From Salticus scenicus (Eukaryota; Arthropoda; Arachnida; Araneae; Salticidae): a stretch of 64,000 nt of DNA. The translations under genes and the position numbers were made by a program. Of the stretch, positions 54,901 to 64,000 are shown piece after piece (within the stretch, counting starts at the first letter, position 1; the number at the start of each line of letters is the position of its first letter). The stretch is taken from positions 228,614,188 to 228,678,187 of the forward strand of contig OZ005650.1 of NCBI GenBank assembly GCA_963930645.1, in the 5' to 3' direction. The notes below the pieces were generated by a model. It did no database searches, had not been told where the DNA came from, and saw only the letters and a list, made by a program, of their open reading frames with translations.

Positions 54901-55841
54901 TTACGTCTTTCAAGACACACCGTTCTCAATATCGCTGGAAGGTAATGCCCTTCGGATTACGAAATGCGGCTGCAAGTTTTCAGAAAATAATGAATGAAGC
55001 TCTGAATGAACATCGCGAATATTGCAAAGCATATCTCGATGACATCGCGATTTTTTCTAATGATTGGAAATCACATCTTATACATTTAGATGCAATTTTA
55101 ACTAAGCTAACTGAACTAAAATTTACCGTAAATGTTAAGAAATGTGTATTGTGCAGATCAGAGATAAAATATCTAGGCCATGTAATAGGATCTGGACGAC
55201 ATCAACCTGATCCTGAAAAGTTACTTGCTATTGAAAATATTGAATCGCCGAAAACTAAAACAGCTTTAAAAGGCGCTCTTGGTCTTTTTAACTTTTATAG
55301 AAGTTACATTAAAGACTATGCTGAAATTGCCAAACCGTTGACCGATTTAACTAAAAAGAAGGTTCCGGAAAATTTACCGTGGACACAGACGGAAGAGATA
55401 GCATTTCAACAACTTAAAGAAATGTTGTGCGAAGCTCCTAAGCTTTATACTCCAGATCCAAATAAACCTTTTACCATTCAATGTGATGCCAGTTCCTATG
55501 GTGTCGGTGCGTGTCTTTCGCAAAGAGATGATGAAGGTAATCTACGTCCAATTAGTTTTATTAGTCAGAAGCTCACTAATGTACAGTGTAATTGGTCTAC
55601 TATAGAACGTGAGGCCTATGCTGTAGTGTGGTCCATAAAGAAATTTGAAAATTATGTTTTCGGAACTCGTATTGAGATTATAACGGACCATAATCCTCTT
55701 GTTTATTTACAAAAAACTGCACCTCAATCTGCTAGACTGCAAAGATGGGCACTATCTTTACAAAGATATGATATTTACATATCGCATTGCCGTGGTGCAA
55801 AACTGAAAAACGCTGATGGATTGTCGAGACTATGCCAATAA
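51987..55841 (+). CDS. gag C-terminus and pol polyprotein, order PR-IN-RT-RH
   Basis: 1,284 codons, fully open. Residues 1-70 finish the capsid; C75-C78-H83-C88 is a CCHC nucleocapsid knuckle; D160-S-G is the aspartic protease site; ~255-395 is a low-complexity linker. Integrase: H443, H450, C480, C483 zinc domain, then D513, D573 and E609 (D-D35-E), and a C-terminal WTGPGEI module near 750. Reverse transcriptase: ~860-1,060, with RLCIDFRLLN, LDVLKGYWEIPL (D955) and YLDD at 1,016-1,019. RNase H: D1167, E1209, D1234 and D1277, ending NADGLSRL. All catalytic residues I looked for are present. The annotated ATG is just the first in frame; translation presumably enters from gag. Stop at 55,839-55,841, 317 bp before the polypurine tract. 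No env-like frame. Confidence 0.9.
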   Translation: MHAAVTQGEDWLRPEQLAKTCDIYFTAKGRSFDETKYEKRVYRETVTENHKKYVPPPLRKYSSNNESKYSFKRECYICSDISHVAKDCPNRRNRFNKINKQSEEIKKSKSNAQATEKKSVVTHVMSKHLQKCEKSEKLNLYPLQKVNIYIAGKEVPSIIDSGTEICVLNSTLIPDFHIESKGKILLESAFREIVEARLAVIPVYYKNPNSCIFTHANSLFAITDKLNVPCLITPHFYDTLVNQKEILNDLFIPENSNTLLAPPAGNENNLNESSLLHIENECSNKKIISGEDNTLFKSDVFSRSNEMQDLINKKETSSHNYPSQLINEKKIVSSINNSDSEAAVYLISNKEKVINLPKDNQIENRRQESAQNNVNNLSDSSTFRKKQRECLSLQTAFKEAELKKNNYFLKDDLLFHKDKICGETVDQLVLPLSYRESVLKLAHDSIFGNHLGMRKTKERIKLSFYWPNLIRDVQNFCKTCEKCQLRSPEKTSDKISITPVVRPPYPFHTVSVDLIGEIAPPSGRKHKYCLCLIDQHSRWPEVIPLRSLSAKVTCDTLLEIFMRTGIPEMICSDQGTNFTSQLTQEFEKRLGVSPRFSTPAYPASNGLVEKFNRVFKQMLHRVIRTDPVNWDRHIPYLLFAYREVPNCTTGVSPFKLMYGREARGPLAVLKSTWSGEIPLPLNLSNTAVDYLQELKINLEKAADLASLTAAEKQEAYAHYFNRRKEMKEFKIGELVYLLIPDSTNKLYARWTGPGEILERIKPHSYKVKLPDGNIRHVHVNKIRKFHVRAQTVGVIFEDDCEFGEIHPTPIKENKTDFDVDISHLGKEKQTELLELLHKHVPLFSGKVQVANVGEHKIRLMPGTERKKPYVYRIPESLKPEVDRQIEELESLGLIEPSEAEIAYPVVCVAKKDGSVRLCIDFRLLNSVTKPFDYPMENITDLINEVGRAHVITCLDVLKGYWEIPLEEKSRDFTSFKTHRSQYRWKVMPFGLRNAAASFQKIMNEALNEHREYCKAYLDDIAIFSNDWKSHLIHLDAILTKLTELKFTVNVKKCVLCRSEIKYLGHVIGSGRHQPDPEKLLAIENIESPKTKTALKGALGLFNFYRSYIKDYAEIAKPLTDLTKKKVPENLPWTQTEEIAFQQLKEMLCEAPKLYTPDPNKPFTIQCDASSYGVGACLSQRDDEGNLRPISFISQKLTNVQCNWSTIEREAYAVVWSIKKFENYVFGTRIEIITDHNPLVYLQKTAPQSARLQRWALSLQRYDIYISHCRGAKLKNADGLSRLCQ

Positions 55842-56164
55842 TAAGTTTTGCTATTTACAAATAACTTTGGTTCTATTTAGTAATTTAGTTTTTTTGTGTG
55901 AGTTTAGTATTATAAATATTTGTTCCGGTATTATATCAAGACTTCTTTACGTCTGTTGTGAATTGTCTATTTTATTTTTGCATTTATTTGTGTTGAAATA
56001 TCTATATTTGTTCCGGTATTGTACCAAGACTTCTGTACATCTGTTGTCAAGTATTTATTTGGCATTGCTTTTATTTTCATGAGTTTAAATATTTATGTGT
56101 CAGTTGGTTGCTAATAATTATCAGATTTTCATACGCTTGGCGTATCTCAATCTTAGTTGGGGGG
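55842..56164 (+). other. 3' untranslated region and polypurine tract of the LTR element
   Basis: T-rich, with a 'TTGTTCCGGTATT' phrase and the following AAGACTTCT duplicated at 55,919 and 56,009. GGGGGG at 56,159-56,164 directly before the LTR is the polypurine tract used to prime plus-strand synthesis. Confidence 0.75.
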
Positions 56165-56454
56165 CGTCATGTAACCAACCTTGGAAGCCGCCGTGAGCGG
56201 GAGAAGATATTTTTCGCAGAAAAAGACTTTGGCCTTCGGCCTGAAACGTAGGGTGCAATCGGCGCGCCCGAGTAACGGATTTATTCCGTTGGTTTATTCT
56301 TATTATTACATGAGTACATGGGTACTCATATGTATATAAATTTATCATTGTACATATTCATATTCATGTTTGATTTAATATTAATTAATTAAAGAGTAAA
56401 ATTTAATACAAGAGAAATTTTCTGTTCTCAAGTGTCAACACTCAGTTCATCACA
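56165..56454 (+). repeat. 3' LTR
   Basis: 290 bp, CGTCATGTAACC to TTCATCACA, followed by AACAG (56,455-56,459). Partner of 50,848-51,137. Confidence 0.9.
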
Positions 56455-56459
56455 AACAG

Positions 56460-59400
56460 TTTCCTTAAAAACAGATAATACGGAATATTCTATGAGTCAG
56501 TTATCACCTGCAACGGAAAACCCCTACAGCTGATGAATCATGTGTAATCTACACTATCTCATATAAAGATTAAGTTAAAATCATTAAAACAATACAGCGA
56601 ATAATTTGGAAAATGCAATAATTTTTTCACAAAGCATATCATACAATGAGTTTAAACGATTATCACCTATCTATCACTTAAACGGTATTGAAATAAATAA
56701 ATACATATAAAAGTAAGTTATAGTTAAAAAATAAAAATTTCGTTTGTGAAAGGAGTTTTATATATTGCAGAAATTAGTTTTACTCAAATAATTTCTATAC
56801 ATACACAAGTTAAATGGAAACTTTTCTAGGTTTCATTTAAGCAATAATTTTCCATGTGTGAAAGTAGTTTTATTTATGCAAAATTTAGTTTTATATAAAC
56901 AAAAAAGTTTATAGTGTAACAATAAAAAAAGTTTATAGTATAACAATAAAAAATTCCTTATAAGTAAATACCAATAAAAAATATTTTTTAAATTAATTTC
57001 TCTCTCTTCAATAAAACTTCTTATATAACTTTCGTAAAGTTTTAAAAAAATGTCTATTACAAACAAATTTTTTTATGATATAAACAAATAATTTTATTAG
57101 AATATACATATTAAGTTAAATAAATTATCAAATAGTAATAATAAATTATAAAACTTACTTAAAATTGAAGAAATTTCCCTTAGCGAAGTGCAACCTTCAA
57201 TCTTCCACACAAATGCGAGAAACTGTTTTATCGCTAGACGATGACTCATACAGATAAGAATGTTGATTCATACCTATCTTAGTAGAATGTTGTTAAAGTT
57301 CTGTGTTTTTACAATAATATAAAATAGTTTATAGAGATCATTTATTTAATATCAGTTGTAAACTACATTTAAATAATGCAATAAGAGTTGAACTCTGCAA
57401 TTAACCTATTAAAATATTGAAATATTTTTAATATTTTTAATTTAATTTGACTTTTTTTCATTATGCTAAGAAAATAATGAGATCAAAACAGAATTATTTT
57501 ACGATAAGTCGCGCTTTTTATATTTAATAAACAAAGATTTAATAAAATGTAACTGTAATTTTTAATGAAAGGTTTTAAAATCACTTAATAGGATAAAATT
57601 AAAAACATAAATCTTATTGTTTTAGTAATTATTTTCTCTAGTTATTGAACTAAGTAATAAACTATCTATAAATAATCATATAGCAAGCGAGATTTTTGTA
57701 TAATAACTATATATTATTTTAATATATACATTACATCGCAGGGTAAAATTTTCAACTTATTTATACGGATTGAAGTAATAAAAATTACTCATTTGCATAA
57801 CCGCTAAATTTTATAAGTTGGATATAGGATTTAAAATACTAAACAATAATCCTTATGAGAGAATTGGGATAACACTATCACAGAAGGAATTTATCCTTTA
57901 CAATAAGATTTGCTCAGAATGTCTAAGTGAAAATAACTTACCGTGAGGTCAGTGAGTCATGCAGTTGTATTCGAATTTATTGTTTTTAGTTAATGAAACT
58001 TCTAATGAGACAATTATTTTTTACTAGCATATAAATGTACATTTTTATATTATTCCTATATAGATAAAATTTTAAATAATTCATTAAGTGTTAAACTTTG
58101 CATTTAATCGATTAAATAAAGTAATATAAGAGTAATTTTTTAATGAATGGTTTTGAAATCACTTTAACTTTGTAAGAAAAAAGTAAAAAGAGGTTTTAAA
58201 ATTACTTAATAGGATAAAATTAAAAATCTTATTGTTTTTAGCAATTATTTTATCTAGTTGTAAACTATATATTATTATTTTAATATACGCCTTATACTTA
58301 AGTCAGTTTTAGAGAAAAAATCCCAAAGGGTAGGCTGATGAGTTGGATTATTCTATTATACTTAAAGAAACCAGGTACGGAAAAACCGAAATACATTATG
58401 CGGAAAAACAGGCGGGATTTTCGGCTAAAACTCCAAAGCAGTGGACGGTAAACATAACACACCGTGAAACAACCTACTCCCACGACAGCCAAACTAAGAA
58501 TGAAGGGAAACGTTGAGTTGTAACACCTTATCTACTAGAGATAAGGGGGAATTCCCCATGACTCACCCCTCGTTCGTTCATGTACAACATCTTACAAGAA
58601 ACTTCGTGAAGGATCGGTGACGAGTTTGAATTAATTTGCATAACCGCTAAATTGTATAAGTGTGAATCTTTTAATGTGAGTATTATAGTAGTGATAAATT
58701 TATTTCATAATCGATAACTCATCAGCTTCACACCTTATATAAAACAATGGTATATTCAAAAGTTTTACTATACAATAGACATTCCCATATGGATATTCCT
58801 AAGGTTTAAGACTATGCGAGGGTCCTATAAGCGAAATGCATGAGAGTCTTTCTAAGGAATCCTAATCTGTATTGAAGTCAGTTTTAGTGAAAACCAAGAA
58901 AAACTACAAACGGGTAGATTGATAAGCCGAATTTGAACCTAGCATTACACATAGATTCGTTTAGTCTTCCAAAATCCTTGTAACATCATGTTTATGAACT
59001 TTATAAGAAAATGCTTAATAGGGTTTGCATGCGTTAGCTATATTAAACATCTATAGATGTAATTTTTTTTTAACTATATATTGTTTAGCTATATTTATAC
59101 ACCATGCAATGTATAATATTTCCCAGAGTAAAAGTTTAAACTGAGTTACTAATCATCAACATAAGTGTTAAATTGAATACATAAGACAGTATATGAATAA
59201 ACAGTTAGTAATGTGAAAATGCTGATTTGTAAAACTTTTTGAAAGTAGTAACTTATAAATTTATACTTATGCACACACATGGTTAAGAAACTTATATAAA
59301 ACAATACTATGATTTAAAAAAATTTTCAGTATACAATAAAATAAATCGTAATAGATATTCATTTAGTAATTTAATGATTTAATGCTTTCATTAAAAGATT

Positions 59401-59516
59401 AAAATTACTAGATTTCAGTTTTTGTTTAATATTTTATGTAAATAGTAATAATCTTTCACTAATAATATATTTCAATAGGTATAGGTTTAAAAAAAATGTT
59501 TTAAAGTTTCACTTAC
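56460..59516. other. AT-rich sequence, possible intron of a minus-strand gene
   Basis: No coding frame. Dispersed pairs exist: TTTGCATAACCGCTAAATT at 57,793 and 58,636; AAGTCAGTTTTAGxGAAAA at 58,300 and 58,876; TTAAAATxACTTAATAGGAT at 57,577 and 58,197. On the minus strand GTAAGT donors occur at 57,944-57,949 and 59,511-59,516. It would lie downstream of the exon at 59,517 if that transcript is real. Confidence 0.35.
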
Positions 59517-59580
59517 CTGAAAACACGTCCTACTCCAACGGCTGCCTTGAGAGAAATGAACGATAAGGAGAGTTCTTATC
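59517..59580 (-). other. Candidate non-coding first exon, divergent from the AlkB gene
   Basis: Minus strand: CGTTCATTTCTCTCAAGGCA ... GTGTTTTCAG|GTAAGT with the donor at 59,517/59,516, a consensus site. It contains no ATG. It begins next to the promoter block at 59,590-59,725, so the two transcripts would share that promoter. The start is approximate. Confidence 0.35.
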
Positions 59581-59589
59581 AGCGAGGCG

Positions 59590-59725
59590 AAGTCACGTGA
59601 TTAGGGTGACGTCACGAGTGATGTGATTGGCTATGCTCAGTCACGTGGTGAGTGTCCTCACGAGTTATCTGATTGGCTACCTCTGGTCACGTGACGAGAG
59701 TCTTATCTTATCAGAGATTGCTTAT
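59590..59725. promoter_or_regulatory. Promoter block: three CACGTG boxes, CRE, two CCAAT boxes, GATA sites
   Basis: A ~47-bp unit recurs: GTCACGTGATTAGGG at 59,592, GTCACGTGGTGAG at 59,640 and GTCACGTGACGAG at 59,686. Each of the first two is followed about 30 bp later by GATTGGCTA (inverted CCAAT). A full TGACGTCA lies at 59,607-59,614, and CTTATCTTATCAG and GCTTATCAGCG (GATA-like) follow. No TATA. These are established sites for USF/MYC-type, CREB/ATF and NF-Y factors; the role here is inference. Confidence 0.65.
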
Positions 59726-59779
59726 CAGCGATCACGGTTCATTCTACCATTTGATTTCGTGTGTGTTGGTTGTCTCGTC

Positions 59780-60418
59780 ATGTCTGCAGTGAGTTTTATG
59801 GTAAACGGACTGAATGTCTACTATGTTTCAAACTTCATCGAAAAGGAACAAGCAGATCGGTATTTTGCCGAGTTAAAAACTTTACCTTTCTACACGCCAA
59901 CGTTTAGAATTCATGGAAAAAGTATTAAACCTAAAAGGCAAGTTCTAGGATACGGCGATTCGACTTTAAGTTATGCCTTCAGCGGAACCCATGTGCCTGA
60001 TAATCCTTGGACACGTCTGATATTGGAGCTGCGGGACCGAGTGGAAAAATGGACGGCTTCTACCTTCAACTATGTTCTGCTAAACCTCTACAGCAATGGA
60101 TACAGCTACATACCTCAACATAAAGACAACGAAAGTGGATTGGATACAACTTTCCCCATCGCAGTCCTCAGCTTTGGTGCCGAACGAACAATTGAATTCA
60201 AGAAGCCTAAAACACCATCGACTTTGATTTCATTAGAACATGGTTCGCTCTACGGTATGTTAAAGCCTACGAACGAACTGTTTACCCATGGCATTGCACC
60301 GGACCCTAACATTAAAGATATGAGAATCAGCCTGACTTTTCGTCATTTAATATCCAACCCCATCATGTCACCTTTAAAGAAACCAAGACTTGATCTAACC
60401 CAGCAAAACCTTTACTGA
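59780..60418 (+). CDS. ALKBH2/3-type DNA dealkylase (AlkB family), single exon
   Basis: Fe(II)/2-oxoglutarate dioxygenase that would remove methyl groups such as 1-meA and 3-meC from DNA. 212 codons from the ATG at 59,780. The frame is open further upstream, but that part overlaps the promoter repeats. Visible: substrate-lid region KRQVLGYGD (53-60), YAFSG (65-69), FNYVLLNLYSNGYSYIPQHK (96-115) with iron ligands H114 and D116, SFGAERTIEF (131-140), LEHGSLYGM, third ligand H170, and R182/R188 in RISLTFR, which bind 2-oxoglutarate. The arrangement HxD...H...RxxxxxR is complete, so it should be active. It lacks the extended N-terminus of ALKBH2 with its PCNA-contact motif. There is no intron, so it could be a retrocopy or a compact gene. 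Neighbouring GC is higher than average. No canonical AATAAA was found downstream. Confidence 0.85.
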   Translation: MSAVSFMVNGLNVYYVSNFIEKEQADRYFAELKTLPFYTPTFRIHGKSIKPKRQVLGYGDSTLSYAFSGTHVPDNPWTRLILELRDRVEKWTASTFNYVLLNLYSNGYSYIPQHKDNESGLDTTFPIAVLSFGAERTIEFKKPKTPSTLISLEHGSLYGMLKPTNELFTHGIAPDPNIKDMRISLTFRHLISNPIMSPLKKPRLDLTQQNLY

Positions 60419-60670
60419 TGGGGACGTTATGGCCTATAGCTGGCATCCTGCAGTTGCCATCAGTTGCAGGTTGCCTTGGGTAGATTAAGCAGCGGGCCGT
60501 TTGTGGCTGCCAGCAACAATGGTTGCCGTCAGCGAAAATGGTGGTAGCCCAGAAGTGGCACAACAAAGCTGGCCTTATGCAAGCTAAGTGCACATGGCCA
60601 AAAGCATGTTTGTCTCATTGTGGCCTTAATCCACAGGATGTTCTGACGAACCAACTCTGGCAAAATACCC
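60419..60670 (+). other. Probable 3' flank of the AlkB gene
   Basis: Distinctly GC-richer than the rest, with GCAGTTGCCATCAGTTGCAG and GGCTGCCAGCAACAATGG (TTGCC/GGCAA-type small inverted repeats). The minus-strand frame at 60,363-60,593 is probably incidental. Confidence 0.3.
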
Positions 60671-60673
60671 GCA

Positions 60674-60680
60674 TATAAAA
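60674..60680 (+). promoter_or_regulatory. Possible TATA box
   Basis: TATAAAA within GCATATAAAAGAGGGCGCTG, followed about 30 bp later by CTTCCGTTGATT. A GTAAGT donor lies at 60,822-60,827, so a short first exon (about 60,705-60,821, with a 12-codon frame from 60,741) is conceivable. No second exon was found. Confidence 0.3.
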
Positions 60681-60827
60681 GAGGGCGCTGCGGTTAAACT
60701 TCCGTTGATTTGAATTCCCTCGCATTTCACACATTTCATAATGTTTATTGCTCAGCAAGGACGTTACCTCTCATAAATGGATATATATAATAGGAACAAT
60801 GCGATAGTAACACATATAATAGTAAGT

Positions 60828-61813
60828 AATTCAATATTTAATTTGATTTTCTATTGATGTTTAAATATTATTTTTAAAAGTTCTTTATTCTAAGACTGTG
60901 ATTAGAAGTTCAGGATTTCTAAAACAATGTTGTATCAATTTAATCTATTTTCATTAAAAAGGATAATAATAATTCAAATCTTTTTTTTTTTTTTTTCCCC
61001 AAGCAAATGTTTTTGCATATGCATTATATACTTTTAAAAGAAAAGGAATAGATATGTTTTTCTTTACAAGCGTTAAAATTGCAATAATGTTTTTTAACTT
61101 TTTTTAAGATAAACAAATATAATTTATTTTTTATGTGAATGTAATAGAAATATTTATAATATAAATATTTTGATTTAAGCATGCAATACAGAGAATATAT
61201 CATAAATAAACAGCTCTAAAAAAGATTTGTCTGTTAAATTATTTCTTTAAACGAATTTTAATAATAAAATATATATTTCTGTCTACATTCTGTAACAATT
61301 TAAATTGGCAATTTTTTTTCTTTTTAATTCAGGTTGGTTTGTTAAATTTCTTTTTTGTGAGTCGAATTTATTATTATTATTTTCCTTGGAAATCGGATTA
61401 TGGTCTGGTTAATCTTTGATTAGTCAAGTGTGATTGTGAGCATGTTTTTTTTTATTTTTTTTACTTTAATCATAATAATTAGAAATTCCTTCTATATAAA
61501 TGTAGCTGCATAAAAATATATAAAAGTATTAAATATACATCTACTTCAGATACTTTTATTTAACAGACACATACATTAAACGTAAAATTATGAATAAAGC
61601 GAAATGTTTTGTTTGTGCGTGAACTAATTGCAGAGCTACGCAATTTGGTAAATTGATAGATTGGACGACTGCACACCTCACTAACACATTTTCAAATTGC
61701 TAATTTTAATCCTCCCTTTTTTTTTTTTTCTTTTTTTTCATTTTCTTAAATTTATTTTTCAGTTTTAATCGTCCGTATTTCTTAGCAGCACGGCTGTTAT
61801 ATTATATGTTTTT

Positions 61814-61857
<44 letters not shown>

Positions 61858-63419
61858 TCTTTTGAGAAGGATACTTTATTTATTGTATTTATCAGAAAGA
61901 AATGGTAATATATAGGAAAGTTTAAATGTATTGAATTTTAAATTTAATTAAAATGTATTTGCTTTTATTTAATTGTTTTTATTTAATATTGTATTGCTTG
62001 TATTTGCATTTTTCTATTTTCGAAATGTGTAATCACTGAAATAATATCACTAATAAATAATAAAATAAATATTAGGTACTAAAATGCATACATAAAATAA
62101 ACTTATAATTTCAGTTTGATTTTCGCTCGCTGTAATTTTCCAGTTGAATCTTTTAAAAGTGCAACTGAAAACATCTTATGTCATCATAAAAAAAAAAATA
62201 ATAATAATAAAAAAAATCTGTCTAAGTAAGCAAAATGTATCTGTGATCTAAATCCGATGTGTTAATTTTTCTGTAAATATTTAGATGAATCAGCAACTAC
62301 ATGACCAGATGTCGGGTATAAACCGCTTAGCAACAGAGTTCGTTTGTTTTTAGAACTAAAAGATAATCAACTTCCTTATTTAATTTGCGTAGCTTTTGGA
62401 GATGGGGAGGAGAGGTGAATTTAAATCTTAAATTGTTAATAATCTTCCCCCAACTTAATAGTTATTGATTTCATAATTATGAAAAAGTAATTCATAAGTT
62501 TTAGAAGAAATAATTATTTAGATAAATTTTTGAGAATAAAAAATTTCGGGTCTAAGTTGGTTTTGAATAAGTTTTTAAGTCCACATTAACTATATTACCA
62601 AGATTGGGTCAGATTTCGGCTTGATATCAAATTCAACTGTCGAATACGTGTTGGGTGAAATCCGAACGGTGCAGGGCTCTTGTTCTGGCTCAATATCATA
62701 GAATTGTAATAAATATATTCGCTAAAGATTAATTTTAGTTTTAAACAAGTTTATTTTATTTAGAAAATAATATAAATTTGATGTAACTTCTGTTTTTTTT
62801 TTTTTTTTTTTTTTTTTTAACTTTATATATGTAACATTTCCCTTCAAGAATTGCTTCAAAAAACTTATTATTGAATTATACAGATTAAACTGAACGGAGC
62901 TGTTAAAAAATAAATTTATATATATATTTAAAACTATTACTTAATTATTAAAAGCAAAATATTTGTGTTATAAATTACCTTTTCTTTTCTTCTTCTTTTT
63001 TTTTTTTTTTTTTTTTGTAAAAGAAACATTGAATTTAAAATTTTATCGATAAATAAAATAGTAAACTACATTAAAAAAAAAAAAAAAAGAAAAAAAAAAG
63101 ATTGAAAATCTTGATTATTGTTTTATCTATTACAAAAATTTTATGTCAGTGAATCAAAAGTAAAGAAAACATGAACTTAAAAATAATTTAATTTTAAAAA
63201 AAAAGGACAAAAGAAAGTCGACTGATCTAAAACTGAAATTCGATTTTAAAGCACTATGTTTATTACATTATCGATGTTTTTATATAAGAAAAAGATTATA
63301 CACATTAAAAATTTTGACAGTGAGATTTTAATGTATATCTAAGTTTTGAGGTTTCCTGAATTCATTCTTAAAAATTTTACGGTAATATACGAGCACGTGT
63401 ATGTATATATATATATATA
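60828..63419. other. AT-rich sequence without a gene
   Basis: Many T/A-runs, a (TA)n at 61,816-61,853 and another at 63,405-63,423. No open frame, splice pair or known repeat end. Confidence 0.4.
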
Positions 63420-63423
63420 TATA

Positions 63424-64000
63424 AGGAGAAGGAGAAGGGGGCTCCTAAGCCAGCAGGAGGGGTGAGGGGTTAAGCGGAGCTAGCGGAGTCCGGAGCTCCT
63501 TCTACTACCCGGTCAGCGTTTTATCTTATCAGCGTTCTTCCGGTGTCGCATGAGCCTGAAAGATAAGGATGTTATTATCGTTGATGACTATTATTTTAAT
63601 TATGATTTTAAAATTAATTGTAAACTTAGAAAAAATTATGGAAAATTTAAATATTCTGATTTTTAAAAGATGGTTTTAATGATCGGTGGTGTTAGTCGAT
63701 CTGAGAGAATTTATTTATTTATTTTTATTTTTTTCTTTTTAATAAAGAATTTAACGAGATAAAAATAGGCAATGTATTTCGAGGACTTGGCATTTTTCAC
63801 GATGGTCAGAAAATTTAATTGAATGAATTTAGGTATTTCCATTCGGAGATTGTAAATTTATATTACTAAATTTTTGCAGAGTTTATAGAACATGTTGATT
63901 TAAGAACTTTGTGGAATTAAGTGCTGATTATATACCATTAATTTAGGTGTCATGTGATTTTTTTTTTTTTTTCAATCAATCAGAAGCATGGGATTTTAAT
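63424..64000. other. GC-richer island and repeat shared with 48,640-48,870
   Basis: 63,424-63,560 is GC-rich (GGAGAAGGAGAAGGGGGCTC, CTTATCAGCGTTCTTCCGG). The TTATCTTATCAGCG phrase also occurs in the promoter at 59,700. A 37-codon frame from ATG 63,550 (MSLKDKDVIIVDDYYF) ends at 63,663; its status is unknown. 63,760-63,900 resembles 48,650-48,870 (GAGGACTTGGCATTTTTCAC). Confidence 0.35.

Larger units (their letters stand above)
50848..56454 (+). mobile_element. Near-intact Gmr1-like LTR retrotransposon (5,607 bp)
   Basis: Bounded by two 290-bp LTRs and a perfect 5-bp duplication AACAG. It codes for gag and a long gag-pol frame whose domains run nucleocapsid, protease, integrase, reverse transcriptase, RNase H. 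Integrase before RT is the Ty1/copia order, yet the integrase (HHCC, D-D35-E, GPG/F-like module) and RT (YLDD) are Ty3/gypsy type. Known Gmr1-like elements have this mix. The LTRs differ at only two bases by eye, so insertion is recent. One frame break in gag (about 51,966) would prevent a normal product. A G6 polypurine tract precedes the right LTR. No tRNA-type TGG primer site follows the left LTR. Confidence 0.9.

Noticed and set aside
58298..58492. 64-codon minus-strand frame
   Set aside because: No ATG context, domain or splice pair; neighbouring text is repeated near 58,870.
59627..59779. N-terminal extension of the AlkB frame
   Set aside because: Begins at a non-ATG codon and is built from promoter-type CACGTG/CCAAT repeats.

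Overview
This is an AT-rich, repeat-dense animal nuclear window. It has very few open coding stretches, GT-AG splice signals, a tRNA-derived SINE, Helitrons, many small TIR elements and Ty3/gypsy-type LTR elements. It looks like an arthropod. A chelicerate (spider, scorpion or tick) is my best guess from the style of the repeats, but that is inference. All coordinates and comparisons were made by eye.

Layout. 1-1,300: relic of a gypsy-type gag with a hAT-like MITE inside it. 1,500-4,630: small TIR elements. 4,717-5,104 (minus): a convincing first coding exon of an unrecognised host gene, with acceptor, in-frame stop, ATG and GTGAGT donor. 5,122-7,791: two Helitrons joined head to tail. 8,700-13,800: a Helitron start, a 230-bp-TIR element carrying a nested MITE, and an 844-bp near-perfect palindrome. 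13,806-15,975: a satellite array of ~148-bp monomers with higher-order structure. 16,990-19,606: a Helitron interrupted by a hairpin-ended element whose core is the same satellite. 20,008-20,557: a MITE with 109-bp TIRs that still carries a transposase fragment. 22,843-31,450: further hairpin-ended elements, tandem repeats, a possible internal exon and a THAP-type exon. 31,850-36,400: degenerate tandem repeats and hairpin-ended elements. 35,464-39,170: a TA-flanked long-TIR transposon with a broken C-x2-C / YHxxCH protein gene, inserted in the remains of another transposase. 39,358-45,700: palindromic MITE, SINE with 13-bp duplications, a twin MITE, a Helitron end, another hairpin-ended element and a hammerhead-ribozyme-like motif. 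46,433-48,320: relic of an LTR-element pol in which integrase precedes reverse transcriptase, split by a TA-flanked MITE. 50,848-56,454: an almost intact, recently inserted LTR retrotransposon. 59,517-60,418: a probable bidirectional promoter with an AlkB-type DNA-repair gene on the plus strand.

Most notable points. (1) The complete LTR element has Ty3/gypsy-type proteins in the order protease-integrase-RT-RNase H, the Ty1/copia-like order described for Gmr1-like elements; a second, older relic in the window shows the same order. (2) A dispersed family of hairpin-ended elements with subterminal inverted repeats, reminiscent of Helentron/HINE elements, carries the satellite monomer. (3) A TIR transposon carries a zinc-binding-like protein of no superfamily I can name. 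(4) Host genes are few: the ALKBH2-like gene, the unrecognised exon at 4.7-5.1 kb, and two weaker exon candidates.

Most long stretches between these features show no gene that I can support.
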